Below the pieces are notes generated by a model that saw only the letters and a list, made by a program, of their open reading frames with translations, was not told the origin of the DNA and made no database searches. A program made the position numbers and the translations under genes. This document shows, piece by piece, positions 53,856 to 53,940 of a DNA stretch of 53,940 nucleotides (positions within the stretch are counted from its first letter, which is position 1; each line of letters starts with the position of its first letter). The stretch is from Streptomyces sp. NRRL S-350 (lineage in GTDB: Bacteria > Actinomycetota > Actinomycetes > Streptomycetales > Streptomycetaceae): NCBI RefSeq assembly GCF_000719705.1, contig NZ_JOHO01000047.1, forward strand, positions 1 to 53,940. Direction: 5' to 3'.

Positions 53856-53940
53856 TTAGGTCCGAAGTGGTCGGGTGTGCCCTGCCTGGCGCGTGGTGGG
53901 TAACTCGCGGTGGCAGGTGGGGCATTCGCCGGTCCAGGCC
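53856..53940 (-). CDS. C-terminal fragment with a CxxC motif (partial)
   Basis: The minus-strand frame from the window edge reads AWTGECPTCHRELPTTRQAG and then HTRPLRT before TAA at 53856-53858. CPTC could be part of a zinc ribbon. Only 27 residues are visible, so the family cannot be given. It lies just outside the IS element. Confidence 0.4.
   Translation of the reverse strand, partial: AWTGECPTCHRELPTTRQAGHTRPLRT

Overview
The window is high-GC actinobacterial DNA: GTG starts are common, wobble positions are almost all G or C, and the gene families are typical of Streptomyces or Kitasatospora. From memory, the core block 3.4-24 kb has the same order as Streptomyces coelicolor around SCO4240 down to SCO4203 (msiK, rlmB, cysS, ispF, ispD, carD, phoP/phoR/phoU, gpmA, mshA). 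This places the window in a conserved chromosomal core. No search was run, so genus and synteny are inferences.

Layout. 0-3.2 kb is a decayed accessory patch: an apparently frameshifted small gene, a NERD-domain gene, the C-terminal stub of a NUDIX hydrolase, a broken tyrosine integrase, and the tRNA-Thr(TGT) that probably served as its attachment site. 3.4-13.7 kb holds msiK (sugar ABC ATPase, with a DasR-like site upstream), a nucleotidyltransferase, a DoxX-like membrane protein, rlmB, cysS, a PPOX flavoprotein, ispF/ispD and carD. 14-18.5 kb is the phosphate regulon control module (lipoprotein, phoP-phoR, divergent phoU with PHO-box-like repeats) and a tiny Cys-rich metallothionein-like gene. 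18.7-25 kb has gpmA, an MFS transporter, a YbjN protein, mshA (mycothiol), a methyltransferase and a macro-domain protein. 25-28.5 kb has a receiver-PP2C phosphatase, a DUF2516 protein, and an operon of an XRE regulator with an HBHA-like protein.

28.6-34.5 kb is the most unusual stretch: a same-strand series of SNF2 helicase, small ORF, ECF41 sigma factor, and a MerR regulator fused to a DNA sliding-clamp-like domain. 34.7-45.3 kb is accessory metabolism and regulation: YceI, LysR/MFS, a second macro domain, GNAT/TetR, Eis, a DHFR-like protein, NlpC/P60 and a membrane protein. 45.4-52.2 kb has a ThrE exporter and an HSP90-like ATPase followed by a large repeat-rich partner protein. 52.4-53.9 kb has an Asn/Gly-rich secreted protein whose stop codon carries the insertion of an IS5-type element. 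That element holds a passenger gene and a truncated transposase.

Recurrent theme. Short tandem repeats (8-30 bp units) lie at or across the 3' ends of many genes in this window: the nucleotidyltransferase, mshA, both macro-domain genes, the PP2C gene, SNF2 and HSP90. The SNF2-end array is the most striking, because each 17-bp unit from the SNF2 stop onward carries a potential start codon.
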